Of a stretch of 64,000 bases of DNA, positions 33,441 to 42,028 are shown one piece after another. The stretch comes from Candidatus Epulonipiscium fishelsonii (GTDB lineage: Bacteria; Bacillota; Clostridia; Lachnospirales; Cellulosilyticaceae). Location of the stretch: the NCBI GenBank assembly GCA_001983455.1, contig LJDB01000064.1, forward strand, positions 62,001 to 126,000, read 5' to 3'. The translations under genes and the position numbers were made by a program. Positions within the stretch are counted from its first letter, which is position 1; the number at the start of each line of letters is the position of its first letter. Below the pieces are notes generated by a model. It made no database searches. It was not told the DNA's origin and saw only the letters and a program-made list of their open reading frames with translations.

Positions 33441-33486
33441 GAGAGTACTATCCAATATTATTATAAAGGATAGTACTCTCTATTTT
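33441..33486. terminator. Bidirectional terminator, 13-bp perfect stem
   Basis: GAGAGTACTATCC (33441-33453) and GGATAGTACTCTC (33468-33480) form a perfect stem between the convergent DUF4839 and VanZ-RDD genes. Confidence 0.9.
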
Positions 33487-33501
33487 ATGGTAAAAATAGC
33501 G

Positions 33502-34611
33502 TCAATAAATTGTACTGATATTTCTAGTATTACTAAGTTTTTCATATACCAATGGCCTAGTATCTTTTCTTATCCAATAAATAAACATTTGAATGAATGA
33601 AAGAGCTCCTATACCACTTATAATAAGAAAAGGTATCATCAATATATAGCTAAAAATATTAAAACTAACTAGACATACAATTGTAAATAAAAGATAAAAT
33701 GGCATTGGCAACATAATATAAAATATATATGCATTTTTTAAAAATATTTGCCAAGTAGAAAGTTCATTTGAATTTGCAGATATCGTTCTGTACTTCATAC
33801 ATTTTTGCCCAACTGTATTGCCAGAAATTTTGGTGGGCAAAATAATTATACATATAAATGCTATTAAACTTCCTGCTTCTAAATTTAAATTGCGGAAAAG
33901 TATAGTTATAAAAGTTGTTAATATAATTAAAATCAAAAAATCTATACACCAAGAAATAAATTCTCTTATAACTGAAACCTTTTTGCCATATTCATATGCT
34001 ATATCATCAATATAATCTTTAGTAGGCAAAAAGAATGTAAATATTGGGGCAATAATATATCCTAATACTCCTCCTGATGAATTTATAATTAAATCATCTA
34101 CATCAAACAATCTGTACGATCCGTTGTATATTCCATATAATCCTGTTAATTGTGTAATTTCAAAGAATAAACTAATCCCTAAAGCTACTAAAAATGTTTT
34201 TAACAGACTGAACTTAAAATAATACCTTAAATATATTCCTAGAGGCATAAACATAACTAGATTAAAAGCAACGACATAAAAACAATTGGCTTTAATTGTT
34301 GAAATATACGTTTTAGGATTAAATAAATTAAAAGTAGTTTCAGTACGTATGTCGCCTATAAATGCTAATGGAACAAGTTGCATTTTAACACCATGTAAAT
34401 GTTGTGCTTGTTCTGCACTTGGTAAAGGAAATATTATTAGGCAATACATATTCAATAAATATAATATAAAAGAATATATTAAAACCGCTTTTAGCCAAGG
34501 AACAGCACCAAATTTTCTATAGTTATATATTAAAAATGGTAGTGTAATCAATAGTGCCAAAACGGGAAAAAATGCAAATGCTATCAGTATAGCTGATTCA
34601 AAACTATTCAT
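33502..34611 (-). CDS. VanZ-like/RDD fusion membrane protein
   Basis: The 369 residues form a polytopic membrane protein. The first half resembles VanZ (NLVMFMPLGIYLRYYFKFSLLKTFLVALGISLFFEITQL..., about residues 118-160, then FDVDDLIINSSGGVLGY, about 172-188). VanZ-family proteins are linked to glycopeptide tolerance and the cell surface. The second half (residues about 215-350) is an RDD domain: REFISWCIDFLILIILT at its start, then a TVGQKCMKYR segment. VanZ-RDD fusions are common in Bacillota. A resistance role should not be assumed, as no van genes are near. AAGGGTG precedes the ATG. Confidence 0.85.
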   Translation of the reverse strand: MNSFESAILIAFAFFPVLALLITLPFLIYNYRKFGAVPWLKAVLIYSFILYLLNMYCLIIFPLPSAEQAQHLHGVKMQLVPLAFIGDIRTETTFNLFNPKTYISTIKANCFYVVAFNLVMFMPLGIYLRYYFKFSLLKTFLVALGISLFFEITQLTGLYGIYNGSYRLFDVDDLIINSSGGVLGYIIAPIFTFFLPTKDYIDDIAYEYGKKVSVIREFISWCIDFLILIILTTFITILFRNLNLEAGSLIAFICIIILPTKISGNTVGQKCMKYRTISANSNELSTWQIFLKNAYIFYIMLPMPFYLLFTIVCLVSFNIFSYILMIPFLIISGIGALSFIQMFIYWIRKDTRPLVYEKLSNTRNISTIY

Positions 34612-34963
34612 CTTATCACCCTTTTCCTATAAACATTAAAAATACAATAAGACATGACTGTATTTTTTTATCTTTGCATATTAATAGACATCACCTGATG
34701 AAATATCTAAAGGAAATTTTATGAACTGAATATGTATCTGTACTTCTAGATGAAATATAATTACTTGTACTATATCTAGACATATTTAGTTATATATTTA
34801 TCATTTGTAACATAACATTTAGGATATGTAAATTATTAAATAATTATACTTTAATAATTTCAAAACTATATACAATGTAAATTCAATATTATACTTTTTT
34901 TGTATATATATATGTGATATACTTTGTTCATGATTTTTAAATTAAGGAAGTGAGGCAAGTAAT
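34612..34963. other. Divergent intergenic region before lysC
   Basis: The 352 bases are AT-rich. An orphan hairpin AAAAATACA/TGTATTTTT with a T-run lies at 34638-34669, downstream of no visible gene. No lysine riboswitch structure is recognised before the aspartokinase gene. Confidence 0.5.
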
Positions 34964-36172
34964 ATGTTAATAGTACAAAAATATGGAGGTAGTTCAGTTG
35001 CAAATACTGAGCGAATATTTAATGTAGCAAATAGAATTATTGAATATTATAAACAAGGACATGACGTTATTGTGGTTCTTTCTGCTCAAGGAGATACAAC
35101 AGATGATTTAATCGAAAAGGTTAAAGAGATTTCCAAATCTCCCTCAAAGCGTGAGATGGATATGTTGCTTTCAACAGGTGAACAGCAGTCAGTGGCTTTG
35201 ATGGCAATTGCACTAACAGAGATGGGTTATCCTTGTATATCACTTAATGCAGCTCAGGTTGGAATGATTACAACAGCTGATTATGGAAACGCTAGGATAA
35301 AAAAAATTAAAACAGAGCGTATTAAAAGAGAAATAGAGAGAAAAAATATTGTTTTAGTTACAGGATTTCAAGGTATCAATAACTTTGATGATATAACTAC
35401 TCTTGGACGTGGCGGGTCCGATACAACAGCAGTTGCAATTGCAGCGGCTTTACATGCAGATAAATGTGAAATTTATACTGATGTCGATGGTGTATACACT
35501 GCTGACCCTCGTGTTGTTAAAAATGCAAGGAAAATTAAGGAGATTACATACCACGAAATGTTGGAATTAGCATCTTTAGGTGCCAAAGTTTTGCATAATC
35601 GTTCGGTAGAGTTGGCAAAAAAATATAATGTTGAGTTAGTTGTGCGTTCAAGTTTAACCAAAGCAGAAGGCACTATTGTAAAAGGAGGATTTAATATGGA
35701 AAAAATGTCTGTTAGTGGAATTGCTGGAGATGACAAAGTAGCTCGTGTTGCCTTGATTGGAATTGATGATACACCTGGAAAAGCTTTTGAAGTTTTTAAC
35801 GCTCTTGCAAAAGGAAATATTAATGTAGACCTTATTATTCAGTCTATTGGGCATGAGGGTAAAAAAGATATTTCATTTACTATTGATACAGATGCACTGG
35901 AAGATACTAAGAAAATCATTAATAACAACATAGATAGATTGGGTGTTAAGGTAGTAGATTTTGAACAAGACTTAGCAAAAGTTTCAATTGTTGGAGCTGG
36001 AATGGCTACAGATGCTGGAGTTGCATCCAGTATGTTTGAAGCTATGTTTGATGCTCATATTAATATTCATATGATTTCAACTTCGGATATAAAAATTTCT
36101 ATACTAGTTAATAAAGCCGATATGAAAAAAGCTATGTGTGCTTTACATGATAAATTTGCATTACAGTATTAA
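34964..36172 (+). CDS. lysC: Aspartokinase with internal beta-subunit start
   Basis: Aspartokinase phosphorylates L-aspartate, the first step toward lysine, diaminopimelate, threonine and methionine. The 402 residues start MLIVQKYGGSSVA (kinase motif KYGGSS, residues 6-11). They include STGEQQSVALMA, VTGFQG, GRGGSDTTAVA (about 150-160) and TDVDGVYTADPR (about 173-184), then two C-terminal ACT regulatory domains (about 262-402). An internal AAAGGAGG lies seven bases before an in-frame ATG at 35696 (residue 245). This matches the overlapping alpha/beta organisation of Bacillus aspartokinase II and gives a 158-residue regulatory beta subunit. AAGTGAGG precedes the main ATG. Confidence 0.95.
   Translation: MLIVQKYGGSSVANTERIFNVANRIIEYYKQGHDVIVVLSAQGDTTDDLIEKVKEISKSPSKREMDMLLSTGEQQSVALMAIALTEMGYPCISLNAAQVGMITTADYGNARIKKIKTERIKREIERKNIVLVTGFQGINNFDDITTLGRGGSDTTAVAIAAALHADKCEIYTDVDGVYTADPRVVKNARKIKEITYHEMLELASLGAKVLHNRSVELAKKYNVELVVRSSLTKAEGTIVKGGFNMEKMSVSGIAGDDKVARVALIGIDDTPGKAFEVFNALAKGNINVDLIIQSIGHEGKKDISFTIDTDALEDTKKIINNNIDRLGVKVVDFEQDLAKVSIVGAGMATDAGVASSMFEAMFDAHINIHMISTSDIKISILVNKADMKKAMCALHDKFALQY
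35696..36172 (+). CDS. Aspartokinase beta subunit (nested in-frame product)
   Basis: Translation from the ATG at 35696 would give a 158-residue protein made of the two ACT domains. AAAGGAGG at 35681-35688 is a near-perfect ribosome binding site inside the coding sequence. By analogy with Bacillus LysC, this product would bind the effector and pair with the alpha subunit. Expression is inferred, not shown. Confidence 0.6.
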   Translation: MEKMSVSGIAGDDKVARVALIGIDDTPGKAFEVFNALAKGNINVDLIIQSIGHEGKKDISFTIDTDALEDTKKIINNNIDRLGVKVVDFEQDLAKVSIVGAGMATDAGVASSMFEAMFDAHINIHMISTSDIKISILVNKADMKKAMCALHDKFALQY

Positions 36173-36203
36173 CTATTTATCCTATCTTATATAACAACTA
36201 TAT

Positions 36204-36275
36204 AACTCTAACATATATATATCCTAGACACTTTGATCAGTTTTAGGTTTATACTACATATGGTTAGAGTTTTTT
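36204..36275 (+). terminator. Terminator after lysC
   Basis: AACTCTAAC (36204-36212) pairs with GTTAGAGTT followed by TTTTTC. The loop is long but contains further pairing (CATAT/ATATG). Confidence 0.75.
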
Positions 36276-36580
36276 CTATTATTCATAAATAATACAAGCA
36301 GTTGGCTTGTGAGATAATCTATATTCCTATATATTAATTTAAAAATTAACTATAAAATACTAGATATTATAACTAGTTTTATATTGACTTCAAACAAATT
36401 AAATATTATAATATATATATTACTTATAATAAAAAAATTTCTAATGATTAATTATAACAAAATACTTCTATAAAAAATGATTTTACAGGTATATTATAAT
36501 TATAAGCTTTAAGTAACAGAGCTATATAAAATACCACTATGCAATATTATAAAAAAAAAGAAGAGAGAAGGATATGTAAT
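36276..36580 (+). other. Leader and promoter region of the SDR-transketolase-ABC cluster
   Basis: This AT-rich region contains the consensus promoter at 36384-36412 and about 165 bases of leader without a recognised riboswitch. An ATG at 36539 is in frame with the SDR gene but has no ribosome binding site. Confidence 0.5.
36384..36412 (+). promoter_or_regulatory. Promoter for the SDR-transketolase operon
   Basis: TTGACT (36384-36389) and a perfect TATAAT (36407-36412) are 17 bases apart. Confidence 0.7.
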
Positions 36581-37366
36581 ATGGAAAATCAAGGTAAAAT
36601 TGCAATTGTTTCAGGAGGAGCAAGAGGGATAGGAAAAGCGATATGCCAAAGACTAGCGGAATCAGGAGCTAAAGTTGTTGTTGCGGACTTAATAGCAGAT
36701 TTAGCTAAAGAAACTAGTGATGAATTGAATGCAAAAGGATATGAAACTTTACCATATTCAATTGATTTATCTAAATCTGAACAAATAAAAGCAATGATAC
36801 AATTTGCTGTTGATAATTTTGGCACTTTAGATATATTAGTAAATAATGCAGCCATACAAATTCGCCGTGCATCAGAACACTTTAAAGAAGAAGACTGGGA
36901 TTTAATTAACGATGTAAATTTAAAATCACATTGGATTGCATCACAGGAAGCTGCTAAAGTAATGCTTAAAAAAGGTTCAGGCTCAATTATTTGTATAGCA
37001 TCAGGAACTGCAAGCCGTGCAACTTCTCAACGTTCACCATATTGTATAACAAAAGCTGCTGTTGAAGGATTGGCAAGAGCTTTAGGTAATGAATGGGCAC
37101 GCTATGGAGTAAGAGTTAATGGAGTATCTCCAGGATGGGCACTAACAGATATGGTAAAAGAAGGATTAAGACTTGGAGCTGTGAAGAAAGATGAAATTCT
37201 TCCAATGATGCCTATTGATCGTTTCTTAGACCCTATGGAAATAGCAAATACTGTAAATTTCTTGGCAAGCGACCAATCAAGTGGCATTATAGGTCAAACT
37301 ATTTATTGTGATGGTGGTGGAAGTATTCGTTGTGTTCCTGAACCAAATTATGAATTAGAGATATGA
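36581..37366 (+). CDS. SDR-family NAD(P)-dependent oxidoreductase
   Basis: The 261 residues are a classical short-chain dehydrogenase/reductase: cofactor loop SGGARGIG (11-18), NNAA (88-91), and catalytic S141 (IASGTAS), Y154 and K158 (YCITK). The basic residue R15 in the glycine loop and D35 after the second strand make NAD preference plausible but unproven. The C-terminus ends in the usual GQTIYCDGGGSI. The ATG at 36581 is preceded by GAAGG. It is the first gene of the cluster, 19 bases before the split transketolase, so it probably oxidises or reduces the sugar-like compound handled there. Confidence 0.9.
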   Translation: MENQGKIAIVSGGARGIGKAICQRLAESGAKVVVADLIADLAKETSDELNAKGYETLPYSIDLSKSEQIKAMIQFAVDNFGTLDILVNNAAIQIRRASEHFKEEDWDLINDVNLKSHWIASQEAAKVMLKKGSGSIICIASGTASRATSQRSPYCITKAAVEGLARALGNEWARYGVRVNGVSPGWALTDMVKEGLRLGAVKKDEILPMMPIDRFLDPMEIANTVNFLASDQSSGIIGQTIYCDGGGSIRCVPEPNYELEI

Positions 37367-37385
37367 AAATAGGAGGAGTTTAATA

Positions 37386-38303
37386 ATGGAAAGAAAAAAT
37401 TTAGACCCATATAAAGTTGCAGCAGGAATTAGAAGAAGAGTACTTGAACAGGCATTGCGTAGTGGAGGATGTAATATTAGTCAAGCTTGTTCTGGCTCGG
37501 AAATTTTAGCTACATTATATACAAGAGCTATGAATATTACAGATGTAGAAGCTCCATTTGACCCAGTGTATTTTCCTGGACCACCAACTGCAACTAATAA
37601 AGGAATTACAGGTGCTAAATATAATGGCGAAAGAAGACCCGATTTAGATAGATTTTATCTTTCACCTTCTCAATATTCTGTTGTACTATATGCAACACTT
37701 GCAGCAACAGGCAGATTAACTGAAGAAGGATTTACAAAGTTTGGCGAAGATGGATATGTAATTGAACATATCGGAGAAGCACACTCTCCTGGACTTGATA
37801 TTAATGGAGGATCATTAGGTCAAGCACTAGGTATGTCAGCGGGTATAGCAATGGCAAGAAAGTTAAAAGGAGAAACTGGTAGAAATATTGTATTATTAGG
37901 AGATGGAGAATGTCAACTAGGTATGACTTGGGAAGTTATTCAAGCTATGTGTTTAAAAAAATTAAATAACATGGTTGTTATAGTGGATCAAAATAGACAA
38001 CAATGTGATGGTAAAATGACTTTCGTTTGTGATATGGAGCATACTTTAAGAAATAGATTTGAAGCTTTTGGTTGTGAAGTATATGAAGTTGATGGACATA
38101 ACTGTGAAGTATTAGAAGCAATTATTAATCAAGCACCAAACAAAGATGGAAAGCCTCGAGTTATCTTGGCACAAACAAATGCAACTTATCAAGTACCACC
38201 ACTACTTGACAAAGGTCATCGTATACACTATGTGCGTATTAATCCAGATGAAGTTGAAAAATATCAAGCATTAATAGAAAATTTTAAAGAGATGGAAAAA
38301 TAG
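37386..38303 (+). CDS. Transketolase, N-terminal (TPP pyrophosphate-binding) subunit
   Basis: The 305 residues correspond to the N-terminal half of transketolase, which binds thiamine diphosphate and magnesium. The TPP motif starts at GDGECQLGMTWE (162-173) and ends near DQNRQQ (191-196). The conserved IGEAHSPGLDINGGSLGQAL region (about 119-138) supplies substrate-channel histidines. It starts 19 bases after the SDR stop and ends 12 bases before the C-terminal subunit, each with AGGAGG-type sites. Split transketolases of this type often belong to special sugar, sulfo-sugar or apiose pathways and not to the housekeeping pentose phosphate route. Confidence 0.92.
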   Translation: MERKNLDPYKVAAGIRRRVLEQALRSGGCNISQACSGSEILATLYTRAMNITDVEAPFDPVYFPGPPTATNKGITGAKYNGERRPDLDRFYLSPSQYSVVLYATLAATGRLTEEGFTKFGEDGYVIEHIGEAHSPGLDINGGSLGQALGMSAGIAMARKLKGETGRNIVLLGDGECQLGMTWEVIQAMCLKKLNNMVVIVDQNRQQCDGKMTFVCDMEHTLRNRFEAFGCEVYEVDGHNCEVLEAIINQAPNKDGKPRVILAQTNATYQVPPLLDKGHRIHYVRINPDEVEKYQALIENFKEMEK

Positions 38304-38315
38304 GAGGCTTAATAA

Positions 38316-39317
38316 ATGGAAAGAAAAACGTTAGTATACGATAAAGCAATTGTAGCCTATGCTAAAGACCGCCCAGAAGTTATTGCAATGTCTGCTGATT
38401 TAAGTGGAGGCTGTGAAGTTAGAGGTTTCTTGGATAATTACCCAGACAGATTTTATTCTTTGGGAATAGCTGAACAAAATATGCACAGTTTTGCAGGTGG
38501 AATGGCAATGGAAGGATTTGTTCCTTTTATTCATACATTTGCTGTGTTTATTTATAGGCGTTCACTTGATATGGTTCATATGTCTATTGCACATCCAAAC
38601 TCAAAGGTAAGATTGGTAGGCTCTGTTCCAGGGATAACTTCTCCTGCTGGAGCGACTCATCAAGCAATTGATGATATTGGAGTTATGCGTACCGTTCCAA
38701 ATATGACAATTATTGAATGTGGAGATGCAACAGATGTTGAAAGCTTTTTTGAAATGAGTGACTCAATAGATGGGCCAATTTATGTTCGTGTATTGAGGGG
38801 TGAATTGCCAGTACTATTTAATACTCCAATGCAACTTAACAAATCAAGACAATTAAGTGATGGAGATGATATTGTAATTTTATCTTCGGGAGTTTGTACT
38901 GAAGAAGCAATAAGAGCTGTAGACTCACTAAAAAAAGCAGGAGTATCAGTACACCATAGACATGTAACTTGTTTGAAACCATTTGAAGATGTTGAATTAA
39001 TGAATGCTATTAAAAAGTCTAAAAATGGTGTTATTACAATGGAAAATCATAATGTACTTGGTGGACTTGGAAGTATAGTAGCAGACAAAATGGCAGAAGA
39101 AGGAATCGGCAAAAAGCTATATAAAATAGGAATTAACGATGAATATATGCATGGCGGTTCAAAACTATATCTAATGAAAAGATATGGATTGGATGCCATA
39201 TCATTAATTAAAAAAGTAGAAGTAGCCTTAAACAAAACTCTTAACATAACAGAAGATATGTTAGCAGCATTCCATTTTGAATTGGAAAACGAAGAGACTA
39301 GGTCACTAGGTGTTTAA
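38316..39317 (+). CDS. Transketolase, C-terminal subunit
   Basis: The 333 residues are the C-terminal half, with the pyrimidine-binding domain and the transketolase C domain. SLGIAEQNMHSFAGGMAMEGFVPF (about residues 50-73) carries the catalytic glutamate E55. GVMRTVPNMTIIECGD and YVRVLRGELP follow. The C-terminal domain shows TMENHNVLGGLGSIVADKMAE (about 239-259). It pairs with the preceding gene to form one enzyme. C2-unit transfer is expected, but donor and acceptor are unknown. A weak hairpin follows at 39333-39364. Confidence 0.92.
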   Translation: MERKTLVYDKAIVAYAKDRPEVIAMSADLSGGCEVRGFLDNYPDRFYSLGIAEQNMHSFAGGMAMEGFVPFIHTFAVFIYRRSLDMVHMSIAHPNSKVRLVGSVPGITSPAGATHQAIDDIGVMRTVPNMTIIECGDATDVESFFEMSDSIDGPIYVRVLRGELPVLFNTPMQLNKSRQLSDGDDIVILSSGVCTEEAIRAVDSLKKAGVSVHHRHVTCLKPFEDVELMNAIKKSKNGVITMENHNVLGGLGSIVADKMAEEGIGKKLYKIGINDEYMHGGSKLYLMKRYGLDAISLIKKVEVALNKTLNITEDMLAAFHFELENEETRSLGV

Positions 39318-39332
39318 TTTTTAGTGATTGGT

Positions 39333-39364
39333 GAGGATTACAGTTGCATTAAATTGTAATCCTT
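39333..39364 (+). terminator. Hairpin after the transketolase genes
   Basis: GGATTACA pairs with TGTAATCC around a 12-base loop. The T-run is poor, so this is probably a partial terminator separating enzyme and transporter genes. Confidence 0.45.
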
Positions 39365-39541
39365 ACTATATTAGAAACTTTATAACTTATGTAGTAAACG
39401 TAATAACCTTTGTAAGTAAGTGTATATTGAGTAATTGATATTATGATTAAATTTACAAATAGAATTTTTAATTACTGCTTATTAGACTCACTTTTAAAGT
39501 ACGACTACTATATGATAAATAAATAATATTAGGGGGATTTC

Positions 39542-40690
39542 ATGAGTAAAAAAATTAAAAAGTTTATGATGTTAATAACAAGTGTTGCAATGTTTACTGG
39601 ATGTGGGGGTGGTTCTGAAGAAGAAGTAAGTTCAGAAGTTACATATAATTATGCACAAGAAGCTTTTGGAGATATTGAGCCTTTAGCTGAATCAGTATCG
39701 CTAAATGTTGGAAGTTTAAGTAGTAGCACACATGGATTTAATAACTATTTAATCGAAAAATTGGGTGGGTTTGATCATGCTAATTTAGATGGAGAGGTTA
39801 TTGTTTTTAGTAGTGGACCAATTATGGTTGAAGCTATGGCTTCGGGAGATTGTGAAGCTGGTCCATATGGACTTGGAGGAACACTAGCCGGTACAATTGG
39901 CCAAGATATTGTAAATATTGGGGCAGCATCAAGAGATTACCATGCACTACAGTTCTATGCACCAAATGATTCCCCTATCGTTGCTGCAGGTCAAGTAACT
40001 CCGTCTGCTCCCGAACTTTATGGAACACCCGAGCTTTGGAAAGGACAAGAAATATTTATTCCTGTTGGAACAACACTTCATTACATGTTAAGTGATGGTC
40101 TACAACATCTTGGACTTACAACGGATGATGTAAAGTTAACCCATATGGAAGTTCCAAACATTAATACAGCTTTACGTGCGGGTCAATGTGAAATTGGAGG
40201 TCTTTGGACTAATTATCCATATGGAAGCATAAATGAAAATAACACTGCTATTATGAAAGCTGATGATGTTGGAACAGTACTAGTTACAGCTTTGGCAACT
40301 AGTCAACACGTTATTGATGAAAAACCTGAAGCTTTACAAAAATGGATGGAACTATATTTTGCAGCTGTGGATTGGACATACGCAAGTGAAGAAAACTTAG
40401 CTCAGGCAATTGAGTGGTTTATGGAGTGGAACGAAGAAAATGGAATCCCTAGTGTAGAAGAAGAAATTGCTGCTCATATGGAATATCAAAAATGTTATAC
40501 TCTTGAAGAAAACTTAGAGATGTTTAATACTTTATCTGAAAATGGCGAGTACAATAAATTTATGGAATACAACGTAGAGCCATTAAAATTTTATATTGAG
40601 CAAGGAAATTATAAACCAGAAGATATGGATAAATTTATGGATCCAACTTATCTAAATAGTACATTCTTAAATAATATATCAGGCAAGTAA
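39542..40690 (+). CDS. SsuA/THI5-like ABC substrate-binding lipoprotein, paralogue 1
   Basis: The 382 residues begin with a lipoprotein signal (MLITSVAMFTGCGGG, cysteine near residue 21). The solute-binding domain is of the nitrate/sulfonate/taurine (SsuA, NMT1/THI5-like) type. Typical features are the substrate-ring loop ASGDCEAGPYGLGG (about residues 99-112) and the hinge segment VPNINTALRAGQCEIGGLW (about 202-220). It is the first of three tandem paralogues that share long identical stretches such as APNDSPIVAAGQVTPSAPEL. GGGGG precedes the ATG. It would deliver substrate to the permease pair at 43207-44762. Confidence 0.88.
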   Translation: MSKKIKKFMMLITSVAMFTGCGGGSEEEVSSEVTYNYAQEAFGDIEPLAESVSLNVGSLSSSTHGFNNYLIEKLGGFDHANLDGEVIVFSSGPIMVEAMASGDCEAGPYGLGGTLAGTIGQDIVNIGAASRDYHALQFYAPNDSPIVAAGQVTPSAPELYGTPELWKGQEIFIPVGTTLHYMLSDGLQHLGLTTDDVKLTHMEVPNINTALRAGQCEIGGLWTNYPYGSINENNTAIMKADDVGTVLVTALATSQHVIDEKPEALQKWMELYFAAVDWTYASEENLAQAIEWFMEWNEENGIPSVEEEIAAHMEYQKCYTLEENLEMFNTLSENGEYNKFMEYNVEPLKFYIEQGNYKPEDMDKFMDPTYLNSTFLNNISGK

Positions 40691-40709
40691 TAGTCCAAAT
40701 GTAATTTAA

Positions 40710-40785
40710 AACTATATGTAATTCAAATTAGGGAGCATACGATGTACATATACAGTGTGCCCCCTAAAATAGTAAAAACCTAAAT
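40710..40785 (+). terminator. Attenuator-like hairpin between binding proteins 1 and 2
   Basis: TTAGGGAGCATAC (about 40728-40740) pairs imperfectly with GTGTGCCCCCTAA (about 40755-40768). Without a strong T-run it may act as an mRNA stabiliser that favours expression of the first binding protein. Confidence 0.45.
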
Positions 40786-40808
40786 TACATCCTATTACTG
40801 ACTTTACG

Positions 40809-40829
40809 ATTCGTGATAACGGATTTAAG
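40809..40829. repeat. Dispersed repeat, family A, reverse orientation
   Basis: ATTCGTGATAACGGATTTAA is the reverse complement of the family A box, directly upstream of the ribosome binding site of the second binding-protein gene. Confidence 0.6.
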
Positions 40830-40850
40830 TATAAAATGTAAGGAGACATT

Positions 40851-41999
40851 ATGAATACAAAAATAAAAAAAAATATTTTACTGGCAATGAGTATAACAAT
40901 GCTCACAGGGTGTAGTGGAATTACAGAAGAAGCTAATACTGAAATTACATATGATTATGCACAAGAAGTTTTTGGAAATATTGAGCCTTTAACTGAACCA
41001 GTCAAATTAAATATTGGAGTTATAAGTTCCGGTAGTCATGGAGTTACAAATCATTTAATTGAGAAATTAGGTGAATTTGATTATGCCAATTTAGATGGTC
41101 AAACTACCGTATTTGGTAGTGGGCCAATTATCGTTGAAGCTATGGCTTCGGGTGATTGTGAAGTTGGTTTATATGGCCTTGGAGGAATACTAGCTGGAAC
41201 TATTGGTCAAGGCATTGTAAATATTGGTGCAGCCACAAGAGATTATCACGCATTACAATTTTTTGCACCAAATGATTCTCCAATTGTTGCTGCAGGTCAA
41301 GTAACTCCATCTGCTCCAGAGCTTTATGGAACCCCAGAACTTTGGAAGGGTCAAGAAATATTTGTTCCTGTCAGAACAAACGTACACTATGCTTTAAGCA
41401 AAGGTCTTGAACACCTAGGCCTTACAACAAATGATGTAAAATTAACTCATATGGATGTCCCAAATATCAATACTGCTTTACGTGCTGGACAATGTGAAAT
41501 TGGGGGATTTTGGAACAACTATCCATATGGAGATATCACCAAAAATAATACTGCTATTATGAAAGCTGATGATATAGGTGTTGTATTGTTAGCAAGTATG
41601 GCAGCTACGCAAACTGCTATTGATGAAAAACCTGAAGCTATTCAAAAATGGATGGAGTTATACTTTGCAACAGTTGATTGGATTTATGCAAATGACGAAA
41701 ACTTTAACCAAGCAGTTAGTTGGTACACTGAATGGAATGAAGAAAATGGAATTCCAAGTACAGATATAGAATCTGCTGCACACTTGACATATTCCAGTAG
41801 CTATACACTTGAAGAAAATATAGAGATGTTTAACACTTTGTCTAAAGATGGAGAGTACAATAAGTTTATGGAATATAACATAGAACCGTTGAAATTCTAT
41901 ATTGATCAGGGAAATTATACACCAGAGGACATGAATAAGTTTCTTGATCCTGCTTATTTAAATACTACATTTTTAGATAATTTAGCAACACAACAATAG
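40851..41999 (+). CDS. SsuA/THI5-like ABC substrate-binding lipoprotein, paralogue 2
   Basis: The 382-residue lipoprotein (TMLTGCSG, cysteine near residue 21) is clearly homologous along its whole length to its two neighbours. Relative to paralogue 1, residues lining the presumed pocket differ: GLYGLGGILAG versus GPYGLGGTLAG, and VRTNVHYALSKGLEHLGL versus VGTTLHYMLSDGLQHLGL. It may therefore bind a related but different ligand. AAGGAG precedes the ATG. The gene ends 29 bases before paralogue 3. Confidence 0.88.
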   Translation: MNTKIKKNILLAMSITMLTGCSGITEEANTEITYDYAQEVFGNIEPLTEPVKLNIGVISSGSHGVTNHLIEKLGEFDYANLDGQTTVFGSGPIIVEAMASGDCEVGLYGLGGILAGTIGQGIVNIGAATRDYHALQFFAPNDSPIVAAGQVTPSAPELYGTPELWKGQEIFVPVRTNVHYALSKGLEHLGLTTNDVKLTHMDVPNINTALRAGQCEIGGFWNNYPYGDITKNNTAIMKADDIGVVLLASMAATQTAIDEKPEAIQKWMELYFATVDWIYANDENFNQAVSWYTEWNEENGIPSTDIESAAHLTYSSSYTLEENIEMFNTLSKDGEYNKFMEYNIEPLKFYIDQGNYTPEDMNKFLDPAYLNTTFLDNLATQQ

Positions 42000-42028
42000 T
42001 ATATATTGTTATTAGATAGGAGAAAATT

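Noticed and set aside
33502-34611. Glycopeptide resistance determinant (VanZ)
   Set aside because: The VanZ-like domain is fused to RDD and no vanH/A/X-type genes are near. Such fusions are common in Bacillota without resistance.
34612-34963. Lysine riboswitch before aspartokinase
   Set aside because: I could not find the conserved core or the long P1 stem. Only a simple hairpin at 34638-34669 is present.
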